DNA of 64,000 nt from an uncultured Pelagibacteraceae bacterium (GCA_902518165.1 CABYFB010000001.1:79501-143500), one strand, 5' to 3'. Shown: positions 41,957 to 50,152, counted from the first letter of the stretch. Notes: a model not told the origin generated them from the sequence alone. Translations and numbers: made by a program.

Positions 41957-42776
41957 AGCTAAGAAAGTTAAAAAGAAAAAAAGTATTAAATCTTTGGTTA
42001 AAAATAAAAAGTCAAAAATATTACCTAAAACAAAAAAAGTAAAAAAAGTAAGTAAGGTAAAAAAAGTTAAAACCCAAAAAAAGTCAAATAGTCCAATTAA
42101 ATCAAAAGAATTAAAAACTGAAAAAAAAAACATTTCAGAGATAAACGAAAATTTACACAGAATCCCAAAAAATAATGAACAAAAACCTGAAATAAAAAAA
42201 GTAAAAAAACAGGATACAGAGAAGAAAGAATATAAAGTAAAAGACTATGTTGTTTATCCAAAACATGGAGTTGGTCAAATAACTGAATTTAAAAAAATGA
42301 GCATTGGAGGAATAGAAATTGAAACTTATATTTTAAAGTTTGAAAAAGATAAGGCTAATGGAATGGTTCCAGTAAATAAACAGTCTCACTTAAGGCCATT
42401 GGCCACAATTAACCAAGTCAATAAATGTATAAGTATTTTAAAAAGTAAACCAAAAATTAAGAGAAGTATGTGGAGCAGAAGAGCTCAGGAATATGAAGCG
42501 AAAATTTCTTCAGGTAAAATTTATGAACTAGCAGAAGTAGTAAGAGACTTAAACAAAGGAGACGATCTTATGGTAGATCAATCTTATAGTGAAAGGCAAC
42601 TATTTGAAAAAGCGTATGATAGAATACTTACGGAATTTCAAATAGTTCTAAATATAAGTTTAGAGGATACACAAAAGAAATTAGATAAAGCTTTAAAAAG
42701 GAACCTTGAAAAGCAAATTCAAAAAACTGAGAGTAAACCTAATCAAGATGAGGTAGACGAGGGTATTGCTAAATAA
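41898..42776 (+). CDS. carD: CarD-family transcription regulator with lysine-rich N-terminal tail
   Basis: Up to 292 residues. CarD binds RNA polymerase beta and stabilises open promoter complexes, notably for rRNA. The CarD domain is about 112-290 ([64 protein letters not shown]). In front is an unusual ~95-residue lysine-rich low-complexity segment, histone-tail-like. The start is uncertain: ATG at 41898 or 41913, or TTG at 41940, all overlapping fdxA. The upstream part is AAA-rich, so codon evidence cannot decide. It follows the helicase-TerB-fdxA genes in the same direction. Confidence 0.85.
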   Translation: MRNIKMKKISLINTLKKTFKAKKVKKKKSIKSLVKNKKSKILPKTKKVKKVSKVKKVKTQKKSNSPIKSKELKTEKKNISEINENLHRIPKNNEQKPEIKKVKKQDTEKKEYKVKDYVVYPKHGVGQITEFKKMSIGGIEIETYILKFEKDKANGMVPVNKQSHLRPLATINQVNKCISILKSKPKIKRSMWSRRAQEYEAKISSGKIYELAEVVRDLNKGDDLMVDQSYSERQLFEKAYDRILTEFQIVLNISLEDTQKKLDKALKRNLEKQIQKTESKPNQDEVDEGIAK

Positions 42777-42816
42777 AAAAAAAACGCTCCCCACGCAAGC
42801 GCCATGAGAAGCGTTT
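42775..42816 (-). terminator. Intrinsic terminator of the H1-like peptide gene
   Basis: On the minus strand AAACGCTTCTC pairs with GGGGAGCGTTT, an 11-bp stem including G-T pairs, with a 13-nt loop, then a run of about ten T. It begins 19 bp after the H1-like peptide stop codon. It is convergent with carD, whose stop it overlaps, and supports the small gene being a real transcript. Confidence 0.82.
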
Positions 42817-42834
42817 GTTAAAAAGAATACTAAA

Positions 42835-42918
42835 CTATTTTCTTCTTTTCTTTTTAGCTTTTTTCTTAGCTTTTTTCTTAGTTTTCTTTTTAGCAGCTTT
42901 TTTTCTTCTTTTAGCCAT
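42835..42918 (-). CDS. Histone H1-like lysine-rich 27-residue peptide
   Basis: ATG at 42916-42918, TAG at 42835-42837. The product begins MAKRRKKAAKKK and has 16 lysines, 4 arginines and 5 alanines in 27 residues (20 of 27 basic), with AKKK repeats like histone H1 C-terminal tails. A good ribosome-binding site (GGGAG) stands about 8 bases before the ATG, two hairpins precede it and a strong terminator follows. It probably binds nucleic acid nonspecifically, for example in nucleoid or ribosome association. It is convergent with carD, whose product has a similar tail. Low-complexity composition makes a chance ORF possible, but signals are consistent. Confidence 0.62.
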   Translation of the reverse strand: MAKRRKKAAKKKTKKKAKKKAKKKRRK

Positions 42919-42940
42919 CTTTAGCTCCCTTTTTTTAATT

Positions 42941-42979
42941 ACGAATCTTTTTGATTCGTTTAATTACCTTTTTGTAATT
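42941..42979 (-). promoter_or_regulatory. Two tandem hairpins in the leader of the H1-like peptide gene
   Basis: First hairpin: ACGAATC/GATTCGT with TTTTT loop (42941-42959). Second: AATTAC/GTAATT (42962-42979). They lie 23 to 61 bp upstream of the peptide start on the minus strand. They could be a leader RNA structure or a protein-binding inverted repeat; function unknown. Confidence 0.5.
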
Positions 42980-43102
42980 TTTTTGAATAGTTATGTCAAT
43001 TACATAATTTTTTGTTTTTTTTTATTTTTTTTTTTTAAAATAAAAAAATTAATAATTAAAAAAAGTTCAGTAAAATAGCGATAATTAAACAAATTTTTTC
43101 AA

Positions 43103-44809
43103 TTAATTATAAAGATTTTCAAAATTATTTTTATATTTATTTATAATTTTGTATCTTTTTAACTTTAAAGTCGGTGTTAACATTCCATTTTCAATTGAAA
43201 ATTTTTCATTTATTAAAAAAAACTTTTTAACATTTTCTATTTTTGAAAGATTATTGTTTAATTTATTAATTGCATTATTAATTTCTTCATTTGTAATATT
43301 AATAAATTCATCATTTAAAACTAATAATGCTACCAAATAAGGTTTATTATCTCCATAAACTACTGCTTGATCAATAAATTCTAGATTTACTAATTCATTT
43401 TCAATTTTTAATGGAGAAATATTATCGCCTCCAGGAGTAATAAGAATATCTTTTTTTCTATCAGTAATTTTTAAAAAATTATTTTCAAATACTCCAATAT
43501 CTCCTGTGTGAAGCCAGCCATCTTTTAGAACCTTTTCGGTCTCTTCTTTATTATTCCAATAACCCAACATTACATTTTCACCTTTTACTAAAATTTCGCC
43601 ATCTTCAGCTATTTTGACCTCATTTCCCTTAAACGGTGGGCCAACAGTATCTATTCTAATATCATCTATTGGATTACAGCTAACAACTGGAGATGTCTCA
43701 GTTAGGCCGTAACCTTGAAGAGTTGGTAAACCAATAGCATTCAAAAAATATCCTACTTCTTTATCTAATGCACCTCCACCAGAAACAAATGTTTTAAGAG
43801 ATCCACCAAATTGTGATTTTATTTTTTTTCTTACTAATTTCTCTAAGATTCTATCTTGTATTTTTTCAAAAATAGTTAAATTTTCTTTTTTTATTTTTTT
43901 TAGACCTAATTCTAACATTCTAAATATTAAGTTTTTTTTTAATCCTGTAGCTTTTTTAAAACTTGCATTAATTTTTTGATAAAGATTTTGATAAAATCTT
44001 GGTACAGCTGTCATAATCTCTGGAGAACAATCACCCATATTTTTAACCAATTTATCGATGCTCTCTGCGTAAAAAATTCTAGCTGCTACAGTAATTTGTA
44101 CGAATTGAACAGTGTGCTCGTAAGAATGTGAAAGTGGAAGCCATGTAAGGAACCTGGGCTGTTCTTTAGACAATAACGGTTTTAAAATATCTATTGCGCC
44201 CTTACAATTATTTAAGATGCCTCCATGACTCAAAATTACTCCTTTAGGATTTCCTTGAGTACCTGATGTATAAATTATGCAAGACGGATCTTTTCTTGAG
44301 GCCAATGATTTATGAATTGGTATATTTTTTTTATTATTTTGAATTAAATCTTTTAAATTAATATATTCAATTTCTATATTTGTTAATTTTTCAAAAGAAA
44401 ATATTTTTTTTATGAATTTTTTATCCTTAATAATATTTTTCAATTTATTAAATTGTTCGTTATTTGAAACAAAAATTACACTTGGAGTGCAATCATTAAG
44501 AATATAATTGTAGTCATTTTCTGCATAAGTTGTGTAAGCTGGAACAGTTATCCCATCTGATAACATTATAGATAAATCTGTGATAAACCATTCAGGTCTA
44601 TTCTCAGAAATTAATAAACACCTATCACCTTTTGATATTACTTTTCTTAATTCATTAGAAACTAAACTAATAAAATCATATGTTTCTTGCCACGAATAAT
44701 TTTTTCTTTTATCACCTAAAGTTGACAATAATATTTTGTCTTTGTTAGTTTGTTGATTAAATTGATCAAAAAACAATTCAGTTAGATTATTAATTTGTTT
44801 CAAGTTCAT
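43103..44809 (-). CDS. fadD: Long-chain acyl-CoA synthetase (AMP-dependent ligase)
   Basis: A 568-residue ligase starting at the ATG at 44809 (MNLKQINNL); an upstream extension would lie inside tRNA-Leu. It activates fatty acids to acyl-CoA. Motifs: IIYTSGTQGNPKGVILSHGG (AMP-binding P-loop), LQGYGLTETSPVVS, and GWLHTGDIGVFENNFLKITDRKKD. The layout and length match the AMP-binding ligases annotated as long-chain fatty acid-CoA ligase in SAR11 genomes, so the fatty acid specificity is an inference. Only 8 bp separate its start from the 3' CCA of tRNA-Leu. Confidence 0.85.
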   Translation of the reverse strand: MNLKQINNLTELFFDQFNQQTNKDKILLSTLGDKRKNYSWQETYDFISLVSNELRKVISKGDRCLLISENRPEWFITDLSIMLSDGITVPAYTTYAENDYNYILNDCTPSVIFVSNNEQFNKLKNIIKDKKFIKKIFSFEKLTNIEIEYINLKDLIQNNKKNIPIHKSLASRKDPSCIIYTSGTQGNPKGVILSHGGILNNCKGAIDILKPLLSKEQPRFLTWLPLSHSYEHTVQFVQITVAARIFYAESIDKLVKNMGDCSPEIMTAVPRFYQNLYQKINASFKKATGLKKNLIFRMLELGLKKIKKENLTIFEKIQDRILEKLVRKKIKSQFGGSLKTFVSGGGALDKEVGYFLNAIGLPTLQGYGLTETSPVVSCNPIDDIRIDTVGPPFKGNEVKIAEDGEILVKGENVMLGYWNNKEETEKVLKDGWLHTGDIGVFENNFLKITDRKKDILITPGGDNISPLKIENELVNLEFIDQAVVYGDNKPYLVALLVLNDEFINITNEEINNAINKLNNNLSKIENVKKFFLINEKFSIENGMLTPTLKLKRYKIINKYKNNFENLYN

Positions 44810-44817
44810 ATATTTTT

Positions 44818-44904
44818 TGGTGGGCAAAGAGAGAATCGAACTCTCACAGTATTGCTACTATTGGATTTTGAGTCCAACGCGTCTACCAGTTCCGCCATTC
44901 GCCC
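44818..44904 (-). tRNA. tRNA-Leu(CAA)
   Basis: Class II tRNA on the minus strand: acceptor GGGCGAA pairing with TTTGCCC, D-arm GGAACTGGTAGACGCG, anticodon stem TTGGA/TCCAA with loop CTCAAAA giving anticodon CAA, a variable arm and T-arm GAGAGTTCGATTCTCTC, with encoded CCA at 44818-44820. It is 87 nt with CCA and lies 8 bp before the fadD start, on the same strand. Confidence 0.96.
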
Positions 44905-44969
44905 ATTTATTTTTAATTTCATAGAATATAAATAATAGTATTAAAACACTATTTATATTAAAAGAAAAT

Positions 44970-45578
44970 ATGTTTAAGGAACTATTTAATAAAACAATTA
45001 AACTTGCAGGACATAAAAATTCAAAAAAAATTTTAGGTTTTATTTCCTTTATTGAGAGTTTCATATTTCCTATTCCACCAGATGTTCTTATTATTCCAAT
45101 GACTATTGCCGATAGACAAAGATGGATGAAGATAGCAATTATTGCTACGACAGGATCCGTCTTAGGTGCATGTTTGGGGTATTTTATAGGATATGTTTTT
45201 TTTAATGAAATTGGAATTAAGATTTTTGAGCTTTACGGTGTAGATAATACTTCATTTTTAAAAGATAAAATTTCATCAGATGGAGGGGTTTTTGCATGGG
45301 CTACGTTGCTGGCTATAGCAGGTTTTACACCCATCCCCTTTAAATTACTCACAATAACAAGTGGGTTTGTTCAATTTAATATTGTCTATTTTATAATTGT
45401 CTCCTTAATGACAAGAGGATCTAGATTTTTTATAATAGCTTTCTTGGTTGGAAATTTTGGACCTGCTATGAAAACAATAATTGAAAAAAAGCTGCTTAAA
45501 ATTTCAATTATAATTTCAATTGTATTAATAGTTTTTGCTTTTTTAATTTATAAATTTTTACAAAACTTTATGAACTAA
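44970..45578 (+). CDS. DedA/SNARE-associated (VTT-domain) membrane protein, YqaA-like
   Basis: A 202-residue membrane protein with 4-5 hydrophobic segments, beginning with FISFIESFIFPIPPDVLIIP, the DedA/VTT helix-proline signature, and GFTPIPFKLLTITSGF later. VTT proteins help membrane homeostasis or lipid translocation. It is adjacent to dsbB with a 1-bp gap and likely forms a run with dsbB and coq7. Confidence 0.82.
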   Translation: MFKELFNKTIKLAGHKNSKKILGFISFIESFIFPIPPDVLIIPMTIADRQRWMKIAIIATTGSVLGACLGYFIGYVFFNEIGIKIFELYGVDNTSFLKDKISSDGGVFAWATLLAIAGFTPIPFKLLTITSGFVQFNIVYFIIVSLMTRGSRFFIIAFLVGNFGPAMKTIIEKKLLKISIIISIVLIVFAFLIYKFLQNFMN

Positions 45579-45579
45579 A

Positions 45580-46053
45580 ATGAATTTTATTTTTAAAAGA
45601 AAAAATATTTATTTATTAATTTTTATATACTCAATTATTGCTATATTATCCGCGATCTATATTGAAAAAGTTCTTGGGTATTTACCTTGTAAATTATGTA
45701 TTTATCAAAGAATTCCTTTTTTAGTAGCGATCTTCATTTGTTTTTTGGGATATAACTATGTTAAATCTGATAGAATATTAATTGCTTTAATCATTACATT
45801 CACACTGAGCACTGCTTTTGCAGGATATCATTTTGGTATAGAAAATGGCATTTTTGATGAATATGCTGGTTGTACAAACACAAATATAGATATCACGAAT
45901 AAAGAAAAAATAATCGAAAGTCTTGGAATGGTTAAAAATTGTAAAGATGTAGATTTTACTATTTTAGGCATATCTTTATCTGGATTGAATTTTTTAATAT
46001 CTTTACTAATTGTATTATTTTCGCTAAGAGCTCTTGTTTATGAAAAAAACTAA
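45580..46053 (+). CDS. dsbB: Disulfide bond formation protein DsbB
   Basis: A 157-residue membrane protein with about four helices that reoxidises the periplasmic thiol oxidase DsbA using quinone. The first redox pair is C37-x2-C40 in GYLPCKLCIYQR; the second cysteine pair is around EYAGCTNTN and MVKNCKDV in the second periplasmic loop. Length fits DsbB (~165). It follows the DedA-type gene by one base and overlaps the coq7 start by 14 bp. Its DsbA partner is not in the window. Confidence 0.85.
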   Translation: MNFIFKRKNIYLLIFIYSIIAILSAIYIEKVLGYLPCKLCIYQRIPFLVAIFICFLGYNYVKSDRILIALIITFTLSTAFAGYHFGIENGIFDEYAGCTNTNIDITNKEKIIESLGMVKNCKDVDFTILGISLSGLNFLISLLIVLFSLRALVYEKN

Positions 46054-46573
46054 CAAGAAAAAATTAGAAGAATTTATTAGAGTCGATCACGCAGGTGAAA
46101 GAGGTGCAATTAAAATATATGAAGGTCAACTTTTAGCACTGAAAACATTTAAAAAGGATCCTGAACTATTAAAATTGGTAGAAGAAATGAGAGAACATGA
46201 GCAAGAACATAGTGATTTTTTTGAAAATGAAATCAGAGAAAGAAATATAAAACCAACTAAATTTTTACCACTATGGGATTTATTAGGAGTAGGTTTAGGT
46301 TTTAGCTCAACAATATTAGGAAAAAAGGCTGCAATGCTATGTACAGCATCTGTTGAGGAAGTAATTGATAAACATTACCAAAATCAAATAGATCAATTAC
46401 AAGATGATGAGAAAAAACTTAGAGAAAAAATTAAAAAATTTAGAGCTGATGAATTGGAACACAAAGATATTGCATATGAGCACGGCGCAACAAAAAAAGG
46501 ATTATATTCAGTGATGGATAAAATTATTAAAACGGGCTCAAAAATTGCTATAAATATCTCTGAAAAAATTTAA
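46040..46573 (+). CDS. coq7: 3-demethoxyubiquinol 3-hydroxylase (Coq7/CAT5 di-iron family)
   Basis: A 177-residue protein from the ATG at 46040. It hydroxylates demethoxyubiquinol in the last hydroxylation of ubiquinone synthesis. Ferritin-like di-iron ligands: E in VDHAGERGAIKIYEGQLLAL, EMREHEQEHSDFF (ExxH), CTASVEEVIDKHY and ADELEHKDIAYEHGA. It overlaps dsbB's 3' end and is convergent (4-bp overlap) with an HNH nuclease gene. Together with ubiE and ubiB near 57 kb, the window covers several ubiquinone genes. Confidence 0.92.
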   Translation: MKKTNKKKLEEFIRVDHAGERGAIKIYEGQLLALKTFKKDPELLKLVEEMREHEQEHSDFFENEIRERNIKPTKFLPLWDLLGVGLGFSSTILGKKAAMLCTASVEEVIDKHYQNQIDQLQDDEKKLREKIKKFRADELEHKDIAYEHGATKKGLYSVMDKIIKTGSKIAINISEKI

Positions 46574-47142
46574 CTAGGATCTAATTCTACATCCCAATAT
46601 AAATAATCCATCCAACTGCTGTGTAGAAAATTAGGAGGAAAATTCTTCCCATTTCTATGAAGATCTTCTGTTGTTGGTTGAAAAGGCCATTGATTTAACT
46701 TCATTCCAGAATTTTTTAGCAATCTTCCACCTTTTTTTACATTGCATGCTGAGCATGCAGTAACAACGTTTTCCCAATCAGTTTTCCCACCTTTTGATCT
46801 TGGAAGAAGATGGTCAAAAGTTAGTTCATCATTACTTCCACAATATTGACAACTAAACTTATCTCGTAGAAAAACATTAAATCTTGTGAAATTTGGATTT
46901 GAACGAGGCTTTATAAAAGATTTTAATGCAATAACACTTGGTAACTGCATAGAGAATGATGGGCTTCTTATCATTCTATCATAATGACTTACAATGGACA
47001 CTCTATCTAGAAAAACAGATTTAATAGCGTCTTGCCATGACCATAATGATAAAGGATAATAACTTAACGGTCTATAATCTGCGTTGAGGACTAGAGCTGG
47101 ACATTTTTCGAGTGAAAGGTTTTCATTGATCATCATAGTCAT
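46570..47142 (-). CDS. HNH endonuclease domain protein
   Basis: A 190-residue protein with an HNH zinc-finger-type nuclease domain: CQYCGSNDELTFDHLLPRSKGG, then WENVVTACSACNVKKG, giving paired CxxC motifs and catalytic DH. This protein, with its SYYPLSLWSWQDAI N-terminal motif, is widespread in alphaproteobacteria as a single-copy gene of unknown biological role. No restriction or mobile gene is adjacent, so it is not evidently part of a defence system. Convergent with coq7. Confidence 0.85.
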   Translation of the reverse strand: MTMMINENLSLEKCPALVLNADYRPLSYYPLSLWSWQDAIKSVFLDRVSIVSHYDRMIRSPSFSMQLPSVIALKSFIKPRSNPNFTRFNVFLRDKFSCQYCGSNDELTFDHLLPRSKGGKTDWENVVTACSACNVKKGGRLLKNSGMKLNQWPFQPTTEDLHRNGKNFPPNFLHSSWMDYLYWDVELDPS

Positions 47143-47201
47143 AATTATTTAATATATTATATATTATTATTAATCAATGTAACAAAATTAATTAATTATC
47201 T

Positions 47202-47858
47202 TTAAGAATCAAAATTATCTTTGATAAATTTTAATGCATTACTTGAAGCTTCAACTGGTATATGATGGTCGCAGTCTTTGATCATTAAAGTTTCTACACT
47301 AATATTATTCCGTGTAAAAAAATCTTTTGCTTCCAATAAATTGTAGGGTGGAACTATTTCATCTTTTTCACCATGAATTAATAAAGTTTTTGTTTTAGAA
47401 ATTAACCTTAAACTAAGATCCTCTTTATCTATAATCTTTCCGGAAAATCCAACAATACAATTAAAGGGATCTTTAGAAGTTAAGCCCAAGTTTATTGACA
47501 TCATACAACCCTGACTGAATCCAGATAAACATATCTTTGAATTTTCCAAATTATATTCTGTTTTAACTTCTTCAATATATTTTCTTAATTTATCTTCAGC
47601 TTTTTTTGCTTCGTTTAAAATATAATTTTTATCATTTGTTTCTAAATCAAACCATTGATAACCAATTGGATTAATTTTACATGGTTCGTGTCCATTCGGA
47701 CATAAGAATACTGTATTGGTTAAAAACCTTTTCCAATTAAGAGTTAACATGCTTATATCTTTTCCATCTCCACCATATCCATGAAGTAAAATTACTGCAT
47801 TTTTGATTTCGGACCCATTTTCAGGTTTTATAATTGTTGATTCAAGGCAAAATGTCAT
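47202..47858 (-). CDS. Carboxylesterase/phospholipase family alpha/beta hydrolase
   Basis: A 218-residue serine hydrolase: oxyanion strand LLHGYGGDG, nucleophile GFSQGCM (serine near residue 115), acid HGEKDEIVP and histidine CDHHIPVE. It matches the phospholipase/carboxylesterase (Abhydrolase_2) family that cleaves short acyl esters and lysophospholipids. Divergent from the HIG1-like gene with a 49-bp gap. No signal peptide. Confidence 0.85.
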   Translation of the reverse strand: MTFCLESTIIKPENGSEIKNAVILLHGYGGDGKDISMLTLNWKRFLTNTVFLCPNGHEPCKINPIGYQWFDLETNDKNYILNEAKKAEDKLRKYIEEVKTEYNLENSKICLSGFSQGCMMSINLGLTSKDPFNCIVGFSGKIIDKEDLSLRLISKTKTLLIHGEKDEIVPPYNLLEAKDFFTRNNISVETLMIKDCDHHIPVEASSNALKFIKDNFDS

Positions 47859-47907
47859 AGATAAGTAATTATGTTTTTTTATTTTAAAAAGAAACTAAAA
47901 TCAAAGC

Positions 47908-48108
47908 ATGATTTCTGAAATATTTGTTAAAATTGCAGCGATTGTTTTGCTTGCAGCTGTAGCTGTAGTATTAATTCTTGGAATTAGAACTCTTTTTAAA
48001 GGAGATGGAGACAAAAAAACATCCAACAAATTAATGCAGCTTAGAGTATTACTACAATTTGTTGCTATAATTGTGCTTGTAGCATTAGCTTACTTTTATA
48101 AAAACTAA
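47908..48108 (+). CDS. HIG1-domain-like twin-helix membrane protein
   Basis: A 66-residue protein with two transmembrane helices separated by a charged loop (TLFKGDGDKKTSNKLMQLRV), matching the alphaproteobacterial twin transmembrane/HIG1 family, whose mitochondrial relatives are cytochrome oxidase assembly or supercomplex factors. Its 3' end overlaps tlpA by 4 bp in convergent arrangement. Its role in bacteria is inferred from the mitochondrial relatives. Confidence 0.75.
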   Translation: MISEIFVKIAAIVLLAAVAVVLILGIRTLFKGDGDKKTSNKLMQLRVLLQFVAIIVLVALAYFYKN

Positions 48109-48635
48109 TTTAATTCATTTAACCAATTTAAAAATTCATCACTGTTAAAATCTATTGAGCCAACAATTCTTGCAAACTCATAACCATCTTTATCAATGAA
48201 TAGTGTTGTGGGTATTCCTCTTAATTTTAAATTTTTTGCAATTCCAGCACCATCACCAACAAAAACTTGTAATTCCTCTATGAGCAGTTCATCAAAAAAC
48301 TTCTTAGATTTACTAATATTTTCTCCACCTATATTTATTGGGATAATCTTTAATTTTTTTTCATCCTTAAGTTTTTGAAGATTACTTAAAGATGGCATTT
48401 CCTCTCTACAAGGCGCGCACCATGTTGCCCAAAAATTCAGGATAATTAATTCGGAATTAAAATCTTTCAAATTAACTTTATTTCCAGCCTCATTTAAAAA
48501 GTCAAAAAACTTAATTTTTTGTTTTTCCTCATAAATTATTAGATTTTTTATATTTGGCGCTTCTATTGAATATGAAGAGCTAAATGATATGAAGTAAAGA
48601 AATATTATTTTAATGGATATAAATATAAATTTCAT
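48105..48635 (-). CDS. tlpA: TlpA-like thiol:disulfide interchange protein
   Basis: A 176-residue membrane-anchored thioredoxin from the ATG at 48633-48635 (MKFIFISIKI), with a hydrophobic N-terminal anchor/signal. The active site is NFWATWCAPCREEMPSL with C73 and C76; cis-proline in RGIPTTLFIDKDG. TlpA proteins reduce periplasmic cysteines, for example for cytochrome c or oxidase assembly. Its start codon is 19 bp from the divergent argH start. Confidence 0.86.
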   Translation of the reverse strand: MKFIFISIKIIFLYFISFSSSYSIEAPNIKNLIIYEEKQKIKFFDFLNEAGNKVNLKDFNSELIILNFWATWCAPCREEMPSLSNLQKLKDEKKLKIIPINIGGENISKSKKFFDELLIEELQVFVGDGAGIAKNLKLRGIPTTLFIDKDGYEFARIVGSIDFNSDEFLNWLNELN

Positions 48636-48654
48636 AAATCTGTAATTGAATAAC

Positions 48655-50043
48655 ATGAGTAAAAATAAAAACAATAAACCAATTTGGGGTACAAGAATTA
48701 AGAAAAATGCCTCAACTTTATTTAAAAAAGTTGGTGGTTCATTACCGGTAGATAAAAGACTATTTAAAGAAGATATCGAAGGATCAATTGCCCATGTCGA
48801 AATGCTTCACAAACAAAAAATTATAAATTTCAGAATAAAGAATAAAATAATCTGGGGATTAAAAAGAATTAAAAATGAAATTGTAAAAAAAAAATTCAAT
48901 TTTGATTATGATTTAGAGGATATTCATATGAATATAGAAAACAGATTATTTGAACTGATTGGTGATGATGCTGGATATGTTCATACTGCTAGATCTAGAA
49001 ATGATCAGGTAATTACTGACCTAAAATTATGGTTAAAAGAAGCAACAAAAAAAATAATAATCTTATTAGATAATACAAATTCAAATATTCTAAATCTTGC
49101 ACAAAAAAATATCAGAACAATTATGCCAGGATTTACACATTTAAAAAATGCGCAACCATTATCTTTAGCGCATTATTTACTAGCATATGTTGAAATGTTT
49201 AAGAGAGATAAGAAAAAATTTAAGAATAATTTAGAGTTTTTAGATGAAAATCCTTTAGGAGTAGGGGCTTTATCTGGCACTTCTTTTAAGATTGACAGAA
49301 ATTTCACCACAAAAAAACTTAAATTTAAAAAACCAACAAACAATTCTGTAGATACTGTATCTGATAGAGATTTTGTCTTAGACTTTTTGTATTCTTCTCT
49401 AGCTTGTTCTTTACACATTTCTAGAATTGCTGAAGAACTCATAATTTGGAATTCTGATGCATTTAACATGATAACTTTAAATGATAAATTAGTGACTGGT
49501 TCTTCAATAATGCCACAAAAAAAGAATCCTGACCCATTGGAATATTTAAGAGGTAAAACTGGAATATTTATAGGAAATATCAATTCTATGATTTCAATAT
49601 TAAAAGGGTTACCTTTATCATATTTTAAAGATTTACAGGATGACAAAGAAATTGTTTTTAAAACAAATGATCAATTAAAAATATCATTGTCATTGTTGAA
49701 TGATGTAATAAAAAATTTGATAGTGAATAAAAAAAGTATGCTATCTCTTGCAGGAAAAGGTTTTACTACAGCGACAGATTTATCTGATTTTATTGTAAGA
49801 GAGCTTGGATACCCATTTAGAAAGGCTTACATACAAACAGCAAAAATAATTAATCTGGCAGAAAAAAAAAACAAAAAACTTCACGAACTAGAATTGAAAG
49901 AAATAAATCAAATTGAGCCAAAACTTACATTAAATGTTTATAAAATACTAAATCTGGAAAATTCAGTTAATTCAAAAAAATCTTATGGCGGAACTTCTTT
50001 TGAGAACGTTAAGAAAATGATAAAAAAAGAAAAAAATGAGTAA
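48655..50043 (+). CDS. argH: Argininosuccinate lyase
   Basis: A 462-residue enzyme of the fumarase/aspartase superfamily, releasing fumarate from argininosuccinate to give arginine. Motifs: DDAGYVHTARSRNDQVITDLKLWL near residue 105, the signature SSIMPQKKNPDPLEYLRG near 285 with the catalytic serine loop, and HLKNAQPLSLAHYLLAY. The ATG at 48655 (MSKNKNNKPIWGTR) is chosen over a TTG at 48646. The 3' end overlaps the small lipoprotein gene by 8 bp. Confidence 0.95.
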   Translation: MSKNKNNKPIWGTRIKKNASTLFKKVGGSLPVDKRLFKEDIEGSIAHVEMLHKQKIINFRIKNKIIWGLKRIKNEIVKKKFNFDYDLEDIHMNIENRLFELIGDDAGYVHTARSRNDQVITDLKLWLKEATKKIIILLDNTNSNILNLAQKNIRTIMPGFTHLKNAQPLSLAHYLLAYVEMFKRDKKKFKNNLEFLDENPLGVGALSGTSFKIDRNFTTKKLKFKKPTNNSVDTVSDRDFVLDFLYSSLACSLHISRIAEELIIWNSDAFNMITLNDKLVTGSSIMPQKKNPDPLEYLRGKTGIFIGNINSMISILKGLPLSYFKDLQDDKEIVFKTNDQLKISLSLLNDVIKNLIVNKKSMLSLAGKGFTTATDLSDFIVRELGYPFRKAYIQTAKIINLAEKKNKKLHELELKEINQIEPKLTLNVYKILNLENSVNSKKSYGGTSFENVKKMIKKEKNE

Positions 50044-50152
50044 AAAAATTTTAATTACTATACTTTGTTTATATTTTGTAATTGCTTGCGGCCGTAAAGG
50101 CGATCCAGAATATAAATCTGAATTAAGTAAGAATATTCAAAAAGTATCATGA
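50036..50152 (+). CDS. LptM-like small lipoprotein
   Basis: A 38-residue protein, ATG at 50036, TGA at 50150-50152. A lipoprotein signal with lipobox VIAC (C18) is followed by GRKGDPEY, matching the CGxKGP start of LptM (YifL), a small lipoprotein that in E. coli assists LptD oxidative maturation. The position between argH and lysA is the usual one for this family in proteobacteria. The start overlaps argH and the stop overlaps the lysA ATG (ATGA), so translation is coupled. Too short to be caught by most gene finders. Confidence 0.7.
   Translation: MSKKILITILCLYFVIACGRKGDPEYKSELSKNIQKVS

Noticed and set aside
41849..42133. Phenylalanine-rich minus-strand ORF
   Set aside because: Antisense of the CarD lysine-rich segment; composition is explained by that.
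42941..42979. The two leader hairpins as a terminator of a plus-strand transcript
   Set aside because: Stems are short and AT-rich, and no plus-strand gene ends there; the leader position of the minus-strand peptide gene fits better.
42815..43078. Phenylalanine-rich plus-strand ORF of 87 residues
   Set aside because: It is the antisense image of the lysine-rich peptide gene (AAA codons read as TTT) and has no supporting start signal.
44858..45064. Minus-strand ORF inside tRNA-Leu
   Set aside because: Its frame passes through the tRNA; coding potential is a by-product.
46570..47142. HNH nuclease as part of a defence or mobile system
   Set aside because: No restriction, toxin, phage or transposase gene is near; the neighbours are housekeeping genes, and this protein is a known single-copy alphaproteobacterial gene.
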